From: Tilletia caries
Lineage: Eukaryota; Basidiomycota; Exobasidiomycetes; Tilletiales; Tilletiaceae
DNA: 64,000 bases
Direction of reading: 5' to 3'
NCBI GenBank assembly: GCA_032718865.1
Contig: JALUTQ010000010.1
Location: 186,001 to 250,000, forward strand
A program made the translations under genes and the position numbers. Within the stretch, counting starts at the first letter, position 1. Each line of letters starts with the position of its first letter. Shown here one piece after another: positions 19,683-31,922 of this stretch. The notes beneath the pieces were generated by a model. It searched no databases and was not told the DNA's origin. It worked only from the letters and a program-made list of their open reading frames with translations.

Positions 19683-22574
19683 TCACCGCTTCCCAGCCCC
19701 AGCACCAGCACCAGCACCAGCACCAGCACCAGCACCACCCTCCTTCGGCTGAGCAGCATGCCACGCCCTCGCCTGCTCCTGCGCACGCTGTATCCTCGAA
19801 ATCGCATTCACCAAACTAGGCGTAGCAGGCACGTACCCATTCCCCGCCTTCCCATTCCCATCCTTCCCACTCGCACCAGCGGCCGGCGGCGCAGGCATCG
19901 GCGGCGGCAATCGAGCCGCCGCCGACGGCGAGGACGACGAGGAGCCGGACATCGAACGAGCGGTGGCGCCCCGCGTGGAGGTGATGAGCATCGGCACCGC
20001 CCCGCCATTGGCCGAGTTCGCCGAGGAAGAGGACCGGTTCGAGCTCGCTGACGGTGTCCTTACCGGTCCCGCTCCCAACCCAGCTCCAGCTCCGGCTCCA
20101 GCTCCAGCTCCGGCGGAAGGCGAGGGTATACTGAAGGTCCGCTTACTCCCCGCCGTCGTACCACTCATCCCACTCCCCGTCGGCGTGGCGGTCGCGGTAC
20201 GGGCAGAAAGGTCCGTATTCGTCCGATAACTCGGCGGGCGCGGACTGCTGTCTTTGGAGATGGAGAGCAGACCAGGCGGAGGGGGAGGAGTCGACGAGCT
20301 CGGGGGTGGTAGGCCCGATGTGCCACTCGATGTCAGGGGGAGGCCGGACGTCTTCTTCGCGGCGATGGCAGCGGTGGCCGACGGTAGACGGAAGGAGACC
20401 GACGTATTCGGGTACGGCCGTTTCTCCTTGTTGACAGCGGTCACGTCCTCGTCCTCATATCCGTCCGACTCAGACTCAGACTCGTACGGCGGCGAGTTCT
20501 TCTCGTCCTCCTCATCCTCATCATCATCCGACAGCAGCGTCGCACTGTCGCTCCTCTTCCGCCGACCGGTAAATCCAGCATCAGCGTCGCTATCCAGGTC
20601 TTTGGCTAGTACCGACTGGAATCGCGCAGGGGCATCCTTCCCACCGGCCTTCTTGCCCTTCTTGCGCTTCTGCTTCCGACCATGGTCGATAAACCCAGAT
20701 CCGTCGCCCAAGATCTTCGAGCTGGCCACGAGACTGAGGTCGAGATCGCTGGCAGCAGCGACGGCCTCGAGGGTACGGAAGCCACTTCCACCGGCAGGAG
20801 CGCCAGAGGAGGGCGCATGGCCGAGGGGAGCCTGTGCCGAGCCGAGGTTACCGTATCGAGCGGGCGTGGCAGGCCCGCCTCCGAAGACGTTGGCAATCCT
20901 GCTCCAGGCCGAGGGCGCGGGCTCGAAGAGACCGGCACGGTAGACGGGTCGACCGGTGATGGGGTCCACGTTCCCTCCGAGGTTGTTGTAGTTCGCCGGC
21001 ATGGTTCCCTCGAGCTCCTTAACGCCCTTCTCGTACCGCTGTGTGTAGGAACCCAGGATATCGTTCCACTCCTCATCGGCGTCCTTGCCATATGTACCAG
21101 CGCCACCGCCGCCACCCCAGATGCCGAAGAGGCCGAGTTTTCCCGCTCCGGCGCGATGTTGGAGGATGGCTTGGAAGACGAGACCGAAGACGGGTAGGAG
21201 GATGGAGGCTGCGATGCAACCCTTGAAGGCGGATGTTCCCCAGTGTTCCGATGCGCTGAGGAGGGTGTCTGAGCCATCGGGAGCGAGGATGAGGACCCAT
21301 GTGTCCAGCCAGGACGCAGCGGCCTGTACGCCGATGGAAGTGGGCATCAGATCGCCCTGCTGTTCGATCTGGAGCGGCAATCCCGTATGAAGTCTGGCCT
21401 GGGAGAGGACGAGGAGCACAACACCGTCGAGGAGGGAGACGCCGCCCCAGATGGCGGTGGTGATGGTGCAGAGCAGCCGTTGTACGTATGCCGCCCTTCC
21501 CGGGAGCGGGATGAGGGGAGCGGCGAGCAGGAGGGCCGAGACGGAGAGGATGACGATACGGATGAGGAAGGTGTGAATCCCGAAGAGGGCGGTGAGAAGT
21601 CTGGTGAGAGCGCAAGCGCCCGCGAGACCAGCCAACGGCCTGGGCAAGAAGGTGACGCGGGAGAGGAAGAGCAAGCCGGCGATGAAGGGCATAAGCATAG
21701 CCGCGAAAAAGGCACCATACGCGATCGTCGGTGGCGGACTCTCGGCCAGGGGTACGTCCTTCCGGCCCAGCACGGCCGAGGTGATGAACATGACGAGGTT
21801 GGTGCAGAAGAGGGCGGAGGACAGCATGCCTCCGATGCCCGTTGGGAAGACGAGTCGGGGTTGGTGTGGTGGTTTGGAGGGGTCTTGGTAGGAGGCTGCT
21901 GCGTGGCGGCCCTTCTTGGCTGCTGCTGCGCGGGTGCGTGGGGAGGGGGAGGGTCCGAGGATGCGTTCTGCGAAACTGGTGCCGTCGCCGAGGACGGGCA
22001 GGTGCGCTGCGCTGTCCCGTCGAGGGGCTCCGCCGAGGGAGGTGTATGAAGAGCTGGTTGCATTCTTTGCGGGCCGATCTGGTGAGAAGCGTGCTTTGGG
22101 TGCCCAGTAGAAGGAGGCGTATCCGAAGAAGAGGAGGACGATTCCGATGGTGAGGAAGACGATTGCGTATGCGGTTGCTGCCCATGCTGATCTGCTGAGC
22201 AAGGCAGCGAGGGAGAATGCGGCTGGGTACGGCAGGGCGAGTGCGGTTGCTGCTGAGTGGGCATCGAGGTCGAGAGCAGCTGCGAGCTGGATGTGGTCCT
22301 TGAGCGCGTTGTGCTTGTTGTTGGGTGCGATGACGGAGTCTGGCCAGTGTCCGTCGTGCTTGTGTGCGTGTGCGTACTTTACGATTGCGTCTGCGATGTC
22401 CTTTGCGTTCTTGGACTGGTTGCGGTCGAGGCCCTTGAGCTGGTGTTCGATGGAGTGCATCTGGTGTGCGTGTGACTGGAGCGCCTTGAGGATGTCGGAC
22501 GAGTTGTGGCCGTGGAAGGCGTGGTCGTGGTCGTCGCCATCTGGAGTGAGAGTGGGAGTGGGAGGGTGCGCCAT
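19683..22574 (-). CDS. Multi-pass membrane protein of unknown function (963 aa)
   Basis: Single-exon gene. The N-terminal 120 residues are His-rich and helical (HAHQMHSIEHQLKGLDRNQS). Seven hydrophobic segments follow between about residues 130 and 480, including TAYAIVFLTIGIVLLFFGYA, SSALFCTNLVMFITSAVL, AFFAAMLMPFIAGLLFL, RIVILSVSALLLAAPLIPL and CIAASILLPVFGLVFQAIL. A 480-residue cytosolic-type tail is rich in S, P, G and charged runs (LLSDDDEDEEDEKNSPP) and ends in (AG)n. The topology loosely resembles fungal DUF4203-type proteins, but I cannot confirm that. The (GAGAGA)-type C-terminus is encoded by a GCTGGT/GCCGGA-like microsatellite. It diverges from REV1 across 261 bp. Confidence 0.78.
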   Translation of the reverse strand: MAHPPTPTLTPDGDDHDHAFHGHNSSDILKALQSHAHQMHSIEHQLKGLDRNQSKNAKDIADAIVKYAHAHKHDGHWPDSVIAPNNKHNALKDHIQLAAALDLDAHSAATALALPYPAAFSLAALLSRSAWAATAYAIVFLTIGIVLLFFGYASFYWAPKARFSPDRPAKNATSSSYTSLGGAPRRDSAAHLPVLGDGTSFAERILGPSPSPRTRAAAAKKGRHAAASYQDPSKPPHQPRLVFPTGIGGMLSSALFCTNLVMFITSAVLGRKDVPLAESPPPTIAYGAFFAAMLMPFIAGLLFLSRVTFLPRPLAGLAGACALTRLLTALFGIHTFLIRIVILSVSALLLAAPLIPLPGRAAYVQRLLCTITTAIWGGVSLLDGVVLLVLSQARLHTGLPLQIEQQGDLMPTSIGVQAAASWLDTWVLILAPDGSDTLLSASEHWGTSAFKGCIAASILLPVFGLVFQAILQHRAGAGKLGLFGIWGGGGGAGTYGKDADEEWNDILGSYTQRYEKGVKELEGTMPANYNNLGGNVDPITGRPVYRAGLFEPAPSAWSRIANVFGGGPATPARYGNLGSAQAPLGHAPSSGAPAGGSGFRTLEAVAAASDLDLSLVASSKILGDGSGFIDHGRKQKRKKGKKAGGKDAPARFQSVLAKDLDSDADAGFTGRRKRSDSATLLSDDDEDEEDEKNSPPYESESESDGYEDEDVTAVNKEKRPYPNTSVSFRLPSATAAIAAKKTSGLPLTSSGTSGLPPPSSSTPPPPPGLLSISKDSSPRPPSYRTNTDLSARTATATPTGSGMSGTTAGSKRTFSIPSPSAGAGAGAGAGAGLGAGPVRTPSASSNRSSSSANSANGGAVPMLITSTRGATARSMSGSSSSSPSAAARLPPPMPAPPAAGASGKDGNGKAGNGYVPATPSLVNAISRIQRAQEQARAWHAAQPKEGGAGAGAGAGAGAGAGKR

Positions 22575-22835
22575 CGCTGCTGCTGCTGCTGGCTGCTGTC
22601 GCTGTCGAGATCACGGTCGTCGCTGTCGAGGATGAGATCGACACAAGATGATGAATAGGGGCTTCCCTCGGCTTGGCTGTTGCGCCCGATCCTATCTAAT
22701 CTAACCACGTGCCTCCACTTCGACCTTAACAAACATTACCATGGACACCAAACACCATAGCCATGTATAATAGCCATAGCCATAGCCATAGCCATAGCCA
22801 TCTTCCAATCACTGGATACTGAATCACTCACCGAG
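22575..22835. promoter_or_regulatory. Divergent promoter region, membrane-protein gene / REV1
   Basis: 261 bp between two divergent start codons. It holds a (CCATAG)n hexamer repeat near 22757-22801. Both genes must share this interval. No specific factor site is claimed. Confidence 0.55.
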
Positions 22836-25800
22836 ATGGGCGACGTCGAGGATCCTCCCGTGAAGCATGCATACTTCTCCCAGCCTTCCAACAGGAATGC
22901 CTCCCGCTTACTCTCCAGTCCGCAGTGGCGAGAAGCCAACACGGCCACGTCCGCCTCCTTCCTCTCCGGCTACTTTGCAAAGTCACGCCTACACCATCTC
23001 AGCACTTGGAAGTCACAGCTACAGGACATCGTCGCTCAGGCCTTACGCGAAGAGGACAACGGAAGGGAACGAGGATCGCCTCATCTCCCACCAGAAACAC
23101 CACGGGTCCTTATGCACATCGATGTAAGTCTCTTTCTTTCTCTCTCTATTAACATTAATAATAATTCATAGACAGTACTCAAAACCCTCCTTCCTTTACT
23201 CCCCAGTTCGACTCCTTCTTCGTCACCGTCGGTCTCCGCAAACGGCCAGAGCTGAAGGGCAAACCCGTCGTCGTCTGCCACAGCGCAGGAGCGCCATCCT
23301 CATCCTCATCCTCCTCCACAACCGGGAACAATAGTAGCAGTACATCCGAAATCGCATCCTGCAGCTACGAAGCACGCGCATTCGGAGTCAAGAACGGAAT
23401 GTCCCTCGGACAGGCTCGCAAGTACTGTACACACATACAGCCCATCCCGTACGCCTTCCAGGAATACCACGACACCTCCCTCCAGCTCTACTCCCTCCTC
23501 CTCACACACGCAGACGCCATCGAGGCCGTCAGCGTGGACGAAGCCCTCATCGACGTCTCCCGACTCCTTCCTGCCCTGCACAACAATGAGCCAGGTCCCG
23601 ACCCCGACCTCGTCTCCCTCTACGCAACCCAACTCACAACCAACCCCGAAATCTCACCACCCACAGCCCTAGCCCAAGCGCTCCGTTCCCAAATCCAATC
23701 CAAGACAGGATGCTCGGCGAGTATCGGCATCGGGTCCAACGTCCTCCTCGCCCGTCTGGCAACCCGCAAGGCGAAACCAGGTGGGGCCTGGCACCTCCAG
23801 GATGCCGACGTACCCACCTTCACCGCCGCGCTCGACGTCGACGACCTACACGGCATCGGCTGGCATACGAGGGACGACCTCCGGGCGCGGTACGGCACCA
23901 TAAACGTAGGTGAACTGCGCTCCCAGCGGACGGAGGCGAACTTCATCGCGTCCCTCGGGCCCAAACAGGGCGCGACGGTCTATCGGAAACTGACGGGCCT
24001 GGACCGCGATCGGCTCGAGGGTCCGAAGTTGAGGCAGAGCGTCGGGGCCAATGTGAACTATGCGATTCGGTTCGCCAACCAGGACGAGGCGAAGGCGTTC
24101 GTCCACAAGCTTTGTATCGAGGTCGTCAGTCGGCTCAAGGCCGCCAAGCTGAAGGGAAGACAGGTCGCTGTTAATGGTATGTTTCCCTCCCTTCCTTCTC
24201 CCGCATCAAATTCTCCATTCGCTCAACCCATTCAATTCCTATAGTCATGGTCCGCGCACCGGACGCACCCGCAGAAGCACCCAAATTCATGGGACACGGA
24301 ATATGCGACACCCACCACCGCTCCGCGTCCATCCATTCTTCCTCCAGTAACACGTCAGCAGTAGACTCCCTCGAGCTCATCGAGCCCAAAGCATGGAACC
24401 TCATCGCCTCCCTCCAGGCCGATCCGAGGGAGTTGCGCGGAATTGGGGTCAGTGTACATAAGCTCGAGTTGGCTGGGTCCGAGGGTGGGCCGATGGCTGT
24501 CAGGCCGGAGCGCGGGCAGCAGTTGCTTACCTTCGGGAACAAGGTTGGGACGTGTGCCGGGGCTGGGCCTAATGCGGCTGAGAACGCTTTGACGTCGATC
24601 TCAGCTCGTACCAAGGTTGCGGAGGCGTCTGAGGTACAGCCGACTCGGGATACAGGTGACAGAGCCCGACCAGAACTTCCACTCGCATTCGAAGACGAGA
24701 AAGTGGAAGAGGCCGACGAACCGCAGGACCTCCCACCCCGGCTCACCTCCAAAGACAAGGGCAAAGCACCCATCCGAGGCGACGCCGGCGGTATACTCCC
24801 AATCTCAACATCATCATCCTCCCTCCTCCCCGCCCCGCCCATGCCCTCCACGACGAACCCAAGCCCACAACCAGCCGAAGCCCCCACCGAAAACGGCCCC
24901 CCAACGACATCCACCTCGACCTCCTTCGTACACGTGCCCACAATGTCCCAAATCGACCCCACAAGCCTCTCGGAACTGCCAGACTGGGCCCGGGAAGAAG
25001 TCCTCCGCGACGCCGAGCTCGGTCGGCGATTACAGGGTAAAAGCAAAGGGACGAAAAAACGGACGTTGGGTGCGCTTCTTGAGGAGGACGAGGAGGAGGA
25101 GGAGGGAGGAGGAGTGGGCGGAAGGACGCCGACGAAGAAGAGGAAGACGGGGAATGTCTTTGAGAACATGTTCCGCTCGGGCGGATCCTCATCCTCAACT
25201 TCGACCCGGACGCCCGACCGAACGCCTACGAAGGGCACTCCCAAAAAGGTAACCACGCCCCTCAGCAACACACCCAAGCGCACTACCCCCATCGGAGGAG
25301 GAGGAGGGGGAGGGGGAGGGGGAGGGGGGGAGGGGGGGAGGGGGGGAGGGGGGGAGGGGGGGAGGGGGAGGGGGAGCACAACGCCCGCTCATCTTCGCTC
25401 AGGACCCCACAAAAATGACAGACGACGAAATCCGCGCACTCTCCATCGACCCGACCTTCCTACGCGCCTTACCACTACCAATCCAACACGAGCTCGTAGC
25501 CGAACACTACGCAGCAGCCACAGCAGCCGCCGCCGCTGCTTCTGCTGAGAAACGAGCTGGGCCTGGAGCTGGATGGGGAATGGGAGAGGGTGTGCTGTTC
25601 AAAGCGGGTCAGGTAAGCAAGTATCCCAGCCGAGCAGAAGCACGCAAACAAGCAGCTCTCAAAGCGGCGCGCTTCGCCATGCCGCACACCACCACCACCA
25701 CCCACCCCAACGAAGAAGAAGCAGCACCACAGATACTCATCGCCAACCGCATCTCCGCCTCCGCCTCCGCCTCCGCCTCCGCCTCCGCCTCCGCGGCTTC

Positions 25801-26209
25801 ACGACCACGACCGACCCTGACGACCCGGACGGGCACCTCGGTCCATGCACCACCCGAGATTCGCGCTCTGCTCTCGACGTGGTTCCATAAACGACATTCG
25901 ACCCTCCCGCGCGAGTCGGAGGTACGCCGGATCAGGGAGTTCGTGCTTGCGTCTGTCGACCCGAACCCGAACCCGGAACAGGCGCAGGTGGGCTCAGTAT
26001 GGTGGGATGTAGAAGGTGCCATCGGGGCCGTGAAGTGGTGGAGGGAGGTACTCTGTGGTGTGTGGCCTTTACCTCCAGGGGACGAGATCGAGGGAGGGGA
26101 AGGAGGGGGGGACGAGGTCGCGAGGGCTTGGTGGGCCCATTGGACGGAGGTCAGGGACGAGGTGGAGAGGAGGATCTCACAGCGTCTTCGGTATCCCATC
26201 CGGATCTGA
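22836..26209 (+). CDS. REV1: DNA repair protein Rev1, Y-family translesion polymerase, apparently without BRCT domain
   Basis: Deoxycytidyl transferase and scaffold of translesion synthesis. Model: join(22836..23123,23207..24176,24245..25248,25403..26209), 1022 aa. The Rev1 signature SRLHHLSTWK lies only about 52 residues from the start. The polymerase core follows: MHIDFDSFFVTVGLRKRPEL, CSYEARAFGVKNGMSLGQAR, EAVSVDEALIDVS, CSASIGIGSNVLLARLATRK and LHGIGWHTRDDL. Two ubiquitin-binding motifs are visible (IDPTSLSELPDWAREEVL and IDPTFLRALPLPIQHEL). The C-terminal Rev7/polymerase-binding domain ends the protein (PEIRALLSTWFHKRH to VKWWREVLCGVWPLP). There is no room for an N-terminal BRCT domain before the divergent neighbour. 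The last intron has a weak donor (GTAACC) and contains a long G-rich tract; without that splice the second UBM and the C-domain are out of frame. Confidence 0.9.
25302..25376 (+). repeat. G-rich (GGGGGGA)n tract inside REV1 intron 3
   Basis: Roughly 75 bp of G4-7 runs separated by single A. It could form G-quadruplexes on the non-template strand. It lies between two coding segments that are in different frames and is removed by the proposed 154-bp intron (25249-25402). Confidence 0.85.
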
Positions 26210-26393
26210 TCGCCTTGTCCGCCAGCAGCCCGGCAACGAGGGTGGGGGGGGCCAGTCGCAGTCGGTACGAGGCATCAGACTTGAGAGCGTGTACAGTATA
26301 AACAGGTCGTCTGTCATCTCCATATGCACACATGTATTGTTATGAGCAACCTATTTCCATACGAGTATAACATATAAAGTGGTCCCGCTCCGC
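26210..26393. other. Convergent 3' intergenic region REV1 / helicase
   Basis: 184 bp separate the two stop codons of convergent genes. Nothing else seen. Confidence 0.6.
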
Positions 26394-29300
26394 TCAGAGA
26401 TCAGACACCCCATCCCGAGTGAGGAGGGCAACGATGGACTTGAGCACCTGCGACTGATGAGAATCCGCCTTGCCGTTGCCATCCCACGAGATCGAGCCGG
26501 GATCTTCCACAGCTGCGTCGAGAACCTGGCAAATCGCATCAAGAATGGATTATAGATCAGCAACGATGAAACAGCAGCAGTCTGTAACTCAGAGATGGGG
26601 AAATCACTCACAGCGTCCAACAGGGCCCGCAGCTGGCTACAAAGCACAGCAATCCGCCCACTAGCCCGCAACTTGACCCACCCATCCCGCTCTTGATCTC
26701 CAACATCGCCGCCATCATCATCCCCGCCCGCGCGGGCAGCGACAGCGCCCGCATTCCCAATCGTGATCCCCCCGACCGAGTGATTCACCTTCAACTTGCC
26801 ACCGAACAGGAGTAGCGCGTATAACGGCACCTCGTTCGCATCCCTCATCATCACCTTCTCCCGCGTCGCGCCCGGGGCCGCACCTCCACCCGCACCACCA
26901 GCGCCGGCGCCGGCGCCAGGACCACCAGCAGACTGCTTGATCACAGCCTTCTGGAACACAGCCATATAACTGGACGAGTAACCCGTAGCAGCAAAGTTGA
27001 CCGAGGTCCCAAACAGGAAGAGTCGACCCTGCACACGGTCAAAGTACTTGATCGTCCGCGCCTCGGTATCGCGCAGCATCGCACCCGAAGCGGACTCCTT
27101 GAAGAGCGGCGGCGGTGTCTGGATCCGCACCACGGACGGCCAGAGCGCCGCTGCGAGGACGGCGCGGAGCATGTTCAGGTTCAGCGCGTTGCAGTCGGGA
27201 GCTTGCAGTTGCTCGACGTCTTCCGGGCGGGAGGTGCCCAGCGAGGGGGCCAGGGAGAGCGCAGAGTTCGCCTCGTAGCGTCGTGCAAAGCCTAGATCTT
27301 GTAGGTTGCCGAGCAGCTCGAAGCGGAGGGAGTGGATGTCCCGTAGCGTAGCTTGCGAGAGGTTGTTCTGCGAAGTAGCTCTGATCGGTCAGGAGGCAGG
27401 TCGTGAGAGCAAAGGGAATCCAGTAATACATCAATGCACTCACCGCCTCACACCAGTCTCGAACTTCTGCGTTGCTCTTCTTGTTCGCCCTCATTTTCAA
27501 CCACGCGTTGAACGCGTACGCATCCGTGAGCAGATCACTGTTGCCCACTGCGAATGATTTCCGCACACTGGCCGAAGCAAAGGAGATCAGCGATCAGCAA
27601 GGGCGATATGACATACGAAGAAAGGAATGCCAGCGATCACAACTCACCTGGCGATAGCATCGTTGTCGCGCGTCGGAGACACAAAGAGCGGTTTTGAGGA
27701 CATGATGGCAGCAACACTCAACATCGGCCCAAGTACGCCAAACAGAGCTCCAAAGACGAGAAGTTTGCCTAACCGAACGTCCAGTGGCAAGTTGGACTGC
27801 AGAGGGTCCAAATCAAGAAAGGCGTCAGGATTCCCATGTTGGTCTAACTCGTCAACGCGAGCCGGAAAATGCAGGGGTTGTACCACATACCAGATGCCGC
27901 CCCAACGCCGTCAGCCGACTCTTAAACCCCTGATTCGTCCTCATCGCCCCACACTCCATCAGATTCTCCAACGCACTCTGCATACTCGCCATACTCGGCG
28001 GACTGAGCGCCTTGGACAGCATCAGCCGCAGATCCACATCCTCATGCATCGCTTTCGCCTGCAAAAAGACGTTCTCCAGCGGCACCCGCAGCATCTCGGG
28101 CGTACTCTGCCGAGCCTGCTTGTCGAGCTCGGTTTGCCGGCTGTAGAGCTTGAAACATTCGCCCTCGCGGACTCGACCCGCTCGGCCTCGGCGCTGCTTG
28201 CACGCTGCTCGGGATGCCCAACCTTCGACGAGACTGGTCAGCCCAGTTTCCGGGTTGTACCGCGTCTCCTTCACCCGGCCCGTGTCGACTACATAGCTAA
28301 TGTCGTCAATGGTGATTGACGTCTCAGCGACATTGGTAGATACGACAATCTTCCGATGTCCCGGCTTCGGTCGATTGAAGACTCGCCGTTGCTCCGCCGG
28401 CGATAGGTTGGCGTGAAGGGGAAGGACGTCCACCTTACTGACCACAGCACGTAAGATAGCTTCGATAGCTTGCCTGTCAAATTCAACAGCACATCAGCAA
28501 ATAGAACCATGATATACAACCAAGCAGTTCAAAACAACTGACCTGATTTCTCCCACACCAGAGCAAAATACTAGAATCGCGCCGCCCTTCTTTGCAGCAC
28601 CCGCCTTGACAGTAGCCTCGTCCTTCTCCGCCTTCTCCACCACGTAGCGCACGACAGCACCCAGCAGGTCGAAGTCGGTACGGTCGGAGTGCTGCAAGCC
28701 TTTCAGAGCAAGCCGTGCCTCAGCGGACAGATTGGCGCCGAAATCGTCGTCACCCGGCCCGCTCGAGGCTAAGGCGTCGTCCCCAGGCTCGTCGTCATTC
28801 GGAGTATTGGCACCACTGGACTGAGCCTCCTTCCTAATCTTGAGCTGCGCCTTGCTACCAGGCGTCTTTTCCTGCTCCTTCTTCGCCTGTACACGTTTCC
28901 GCTGCTGCGCCTCGGCATACTTCGCGCTGGCCAGGAGCACAGAGGACGGCTTCCACCCCGAAAGCTGACCCAGGACATCCTCAATGTAGCGGTCCTGCAC
29001 TGCAAAAGTCCGTCCAGGTATCTCGAGGCACGGAGCGCCGCCAAAGTAGTCGACGAACAACTCTTGCTGGATCGTGGCACTCATAAGGACGACCTTGATC
29101 CGGAGATTGCGGCGGAGGAGCTCGCGCAGCTCAAGCAACAGCACGTCCGAATCGACGCTCCTCTCGTGAACCTCATCGACGATGACCACCGAGACGCTGC
29201 GCAGGTCTGGATCGGAGCCAGAGCTCAGGCGTCGTAGAAGCACACCGGTGGTAGTAAAGAGTAGACGGGTGTTCTTGGACGATCGACGTTCGCCGCGAAT

Positions 29301-31820
29301 GGCATAGCCGACCGTGCCGACATTGGCATTGCTCTCGCTCGCCGAATCGTCCCACTTTTCTCCGCGCTCGGCAGCAACACGCGCCGCAAGGCCCATCGCA
29401 CTGACACGCCTTGGTTGCGTGACCACGATATTGCACAGACTACCCTCGGAGCGGGCAATTGCATCTTCGAGCAGGTACTGGGGTGTCTGAGTTGACTTGC
29501 CGCAACCCGTCTCACCTGCAATGATGAGAACACGACCGGCAAATTCTCCTCCTCCTCCTCCTGCGGACGCCGATCCAGACAAGAAGGAAAGAATCTTGTC
29601 CCGAGCAGAGAATGCCGGAAGACTCTTGCGAACACGAAGCATGTCTTGATGATCCTCTCGCTTCAGAAGAGCCTCGTGTTGAGCCAAAAGCTCCCCGTCA
29701 ATCCTCGTGTCGCGCTTCAGTGGTTGGGCGCTCCTGAAAGGTTTGCGAGCCGAGTTCTTGGAAGGTGCCTTGGGAATGTCGTCGGAAGCTGTCGAGTCTG
29801 GAAGTTGGCTCGGTGAGGCCTCTCCATCGAGCAATCCGGCCATCACGCTATCCAAGCTAGGTGGCTCGTCGAGAACCTGCCACCAGCCCGCGCCTCCCTC
29901 CAGTTCCTCCACCAAACTCAAGATGGCCCCACCTTGCCCGCCTTCAAGAACGTCTGCGAACTCAGGTTTGCTCCGGAGTGCAACGACGAGTTGCTTCGTC
30001 AGAGCGAGACACAGATACGAAGGGAGCGTGCTGGAGACGACGACAAAGGTAGGCACGTTTTGAGGTCGCGAGGCGGAAGGGTATAACGAGAGCTTATGTG
30101 GTAGAATCCGTAACCGCACGTCCTCCTTGAGCGCATGAGGAGGGACGATGTCCTTCGCTTCGGGATGGCCGGTCAAAGTGATGTCGAAAGCATCCCGGAA
30201 TCCTTCGACTTTGCCTACCCGTTCCTCGCCAAGGATAGCCTCCACTGCCATTCGTTCGTCGTCGCGCAAAGTGCCAAGCTCAATCAAGTCCTCTTCCGAG
30301 GCATCTTGTGCTGCCGCAGCATTGTCGAGAACAGATTGCACGGGATCCGCATCCGAATCCGACCCGCCGAGTCGGGCTAATAAAACATCGGTGACGAAAG
30401 ACAAACGCGTTGGAGCGTCCCATTTGGCAGCTTCCAGTCCTGACTGGGCCTCCCGTTTCCATTGTCGCACCGTCTTGACAGCACTTGAAACAGCCTTACG
30501 AGGCCACTTGGCATCCTTGACGAGCGCATCTTCTGTCCATCTCCATCCGAGTTCTTCCTCTCGGTCCAAGGCAGAACCATCCGATGCTCCGGACCCTGAG
30601 TACGCTGCACTAACGAACCCGTCGCTCGCTTTGCTTGGCCGAAATCGAGGTGGGAGGTCCTCCTCGGGAACGTACAGGACGAGATACTGCGTGGCAGCCT
30701 CGAGAGGCCCCAGCGTTTTAGATCGGAGTGCTGCAATGAGAGGATCCCGCGAAGCGCTTGTGGACGCTGGACCGCCTTGAGCAAGTAGGTCCGATGCGTT
30801 CTGGAGCCAGGCGAGCGAGGACCGAACATAACCAGCTCGGAAGCCTTGCGAGGTCAGAGCCTTGGACACGGCCTTGACATCGTAGCCGAGCCCACTCTTC
30901 GCGCCGTCCTCCCCTGCATCGTCATCGACCTCATCATCGAGCTCGGCCACCCGGTCCCCGAACACTTGCATGGCGTTTCGAATCGTCCTTTCGACGAGTT
31001 CGCGAAGCGAAGGGGCCATGCGGACCTCTTTGGCCTCTGTCCACGCCTTGCTGATACGCCGCCCAGCACCGTGACCATCGCCTGCGCCGAGATGAACGTC
31101 AGCCAGGCCCTTCTCCACAGCCGCAGCCCGTGCAGTGTCCTTGATCTGACGCTCCTTGACATCGCGCTCCCTCTTTGCCAGAGCGTCGAAGGGGTCGGCG
31201 GCGAGAAAGTCACTGTGGTCCGGACGTGCCAGCCAAGCTTTAGCCTCGGCGGACTTGAGCCACGCCTCCATCTGGTTCCAGTACTCGCGCGGTCCTCCAC
31301 CTGGGTTGCCTGCGAGAGTCGGCAGCATTCGCCCGAACTGCTGATTGGAGTACAGGCGGAACAGTCCGAAAGTCGCGCCCCAGTGTTTCGCCTTCTCAGA
31401 GGAGTCGACGCTGAAGTAGAGCCCGTCGAGAGCGCCGCCCTGGCCGGTCTTCATGGGCGGCTTGAACTCGACCCGATGTGGGTTGGACGCATCGGCCTTG
31501 TTGGGTTTTGTGAGGATGACGGAACAAGTGTACTCGGTCTTGGAGCCGGGCAGGAGATGGGGTCGGAGCTCTGGCTTGTTCCACTGGGTCGTCTTCTGAA
31601 TGCGCTCGTGTAGGAGGTTGATGGGCGACTTGGTGTTGGGGGGAAACAGATGTGTCTGAGTGACTACGGTCCCATCGCGGCGGGTGAAGGTTGTCGTTGT
31701 GGGCCCAGTCTCTGTCGGAGGCGGCTTTCCTCCGTTCTTGACCCAGTCTGGCAGAGGGGCGGCCTTCTTGCTGGTGGACCCGCTGCTCTTCACCGCATTG
31801 TTGCTCTTCCGCGGCGCCAT
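26394..31820 (-). CDS. DExH-box RNA helicase, DHX29/DHX57-like (1673 aa)
   Basis: ATP-dependent RNA helicase of the DEAH/RHA family. DHX29 homologues act in translation initiation; yeast YLR419W is another relative. Model: complement(join(26394..26525,26612..27367,27444..27567,27648..27796,27891..28473,28543..31820)), 5022 nt open. The N-terminal half has a UBA-like segment (DVKAVSKALTSQGFRAGYV) and an RWD-like segment (DDERMAVEAILGEERV). The helicase core has GETGCGKSTQTPQ (near 770), VTQPRRVSAMGLAARVA, DEVHERS (near 882), SATIQ, STNVAETSITIDDISYVVD and QRRGRAGR. It continues into the HA2/OB region (LPLDVRLGKLLVFGALFG). An E/K/S-rich insert of about 90 residues interrupts the core. The start MAPRKSN at 31820 is preferred to an in-frame ATG at 31907. 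An rve-type transposon is inserted 102 bp upstream. Confidence 0.92.
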
Positions 31821-31922
31821 CGCTCTGATGCTCTTCTGTGTGTTTGGAGAGCATGAGCGTGAGCGTGAGCGGGGGCAAGTGGGCCAAGGAAGCGACAGTC
31901 TTCTCACTGCGAATTTCGCTGG

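Noticed and set aside
21073..22644. 523-codon minus frame overlapping the membrane protein
   Set aside because: An R/P/H-rich alternative frame of the same strand. The 963-codon frame has clear membrane segments.
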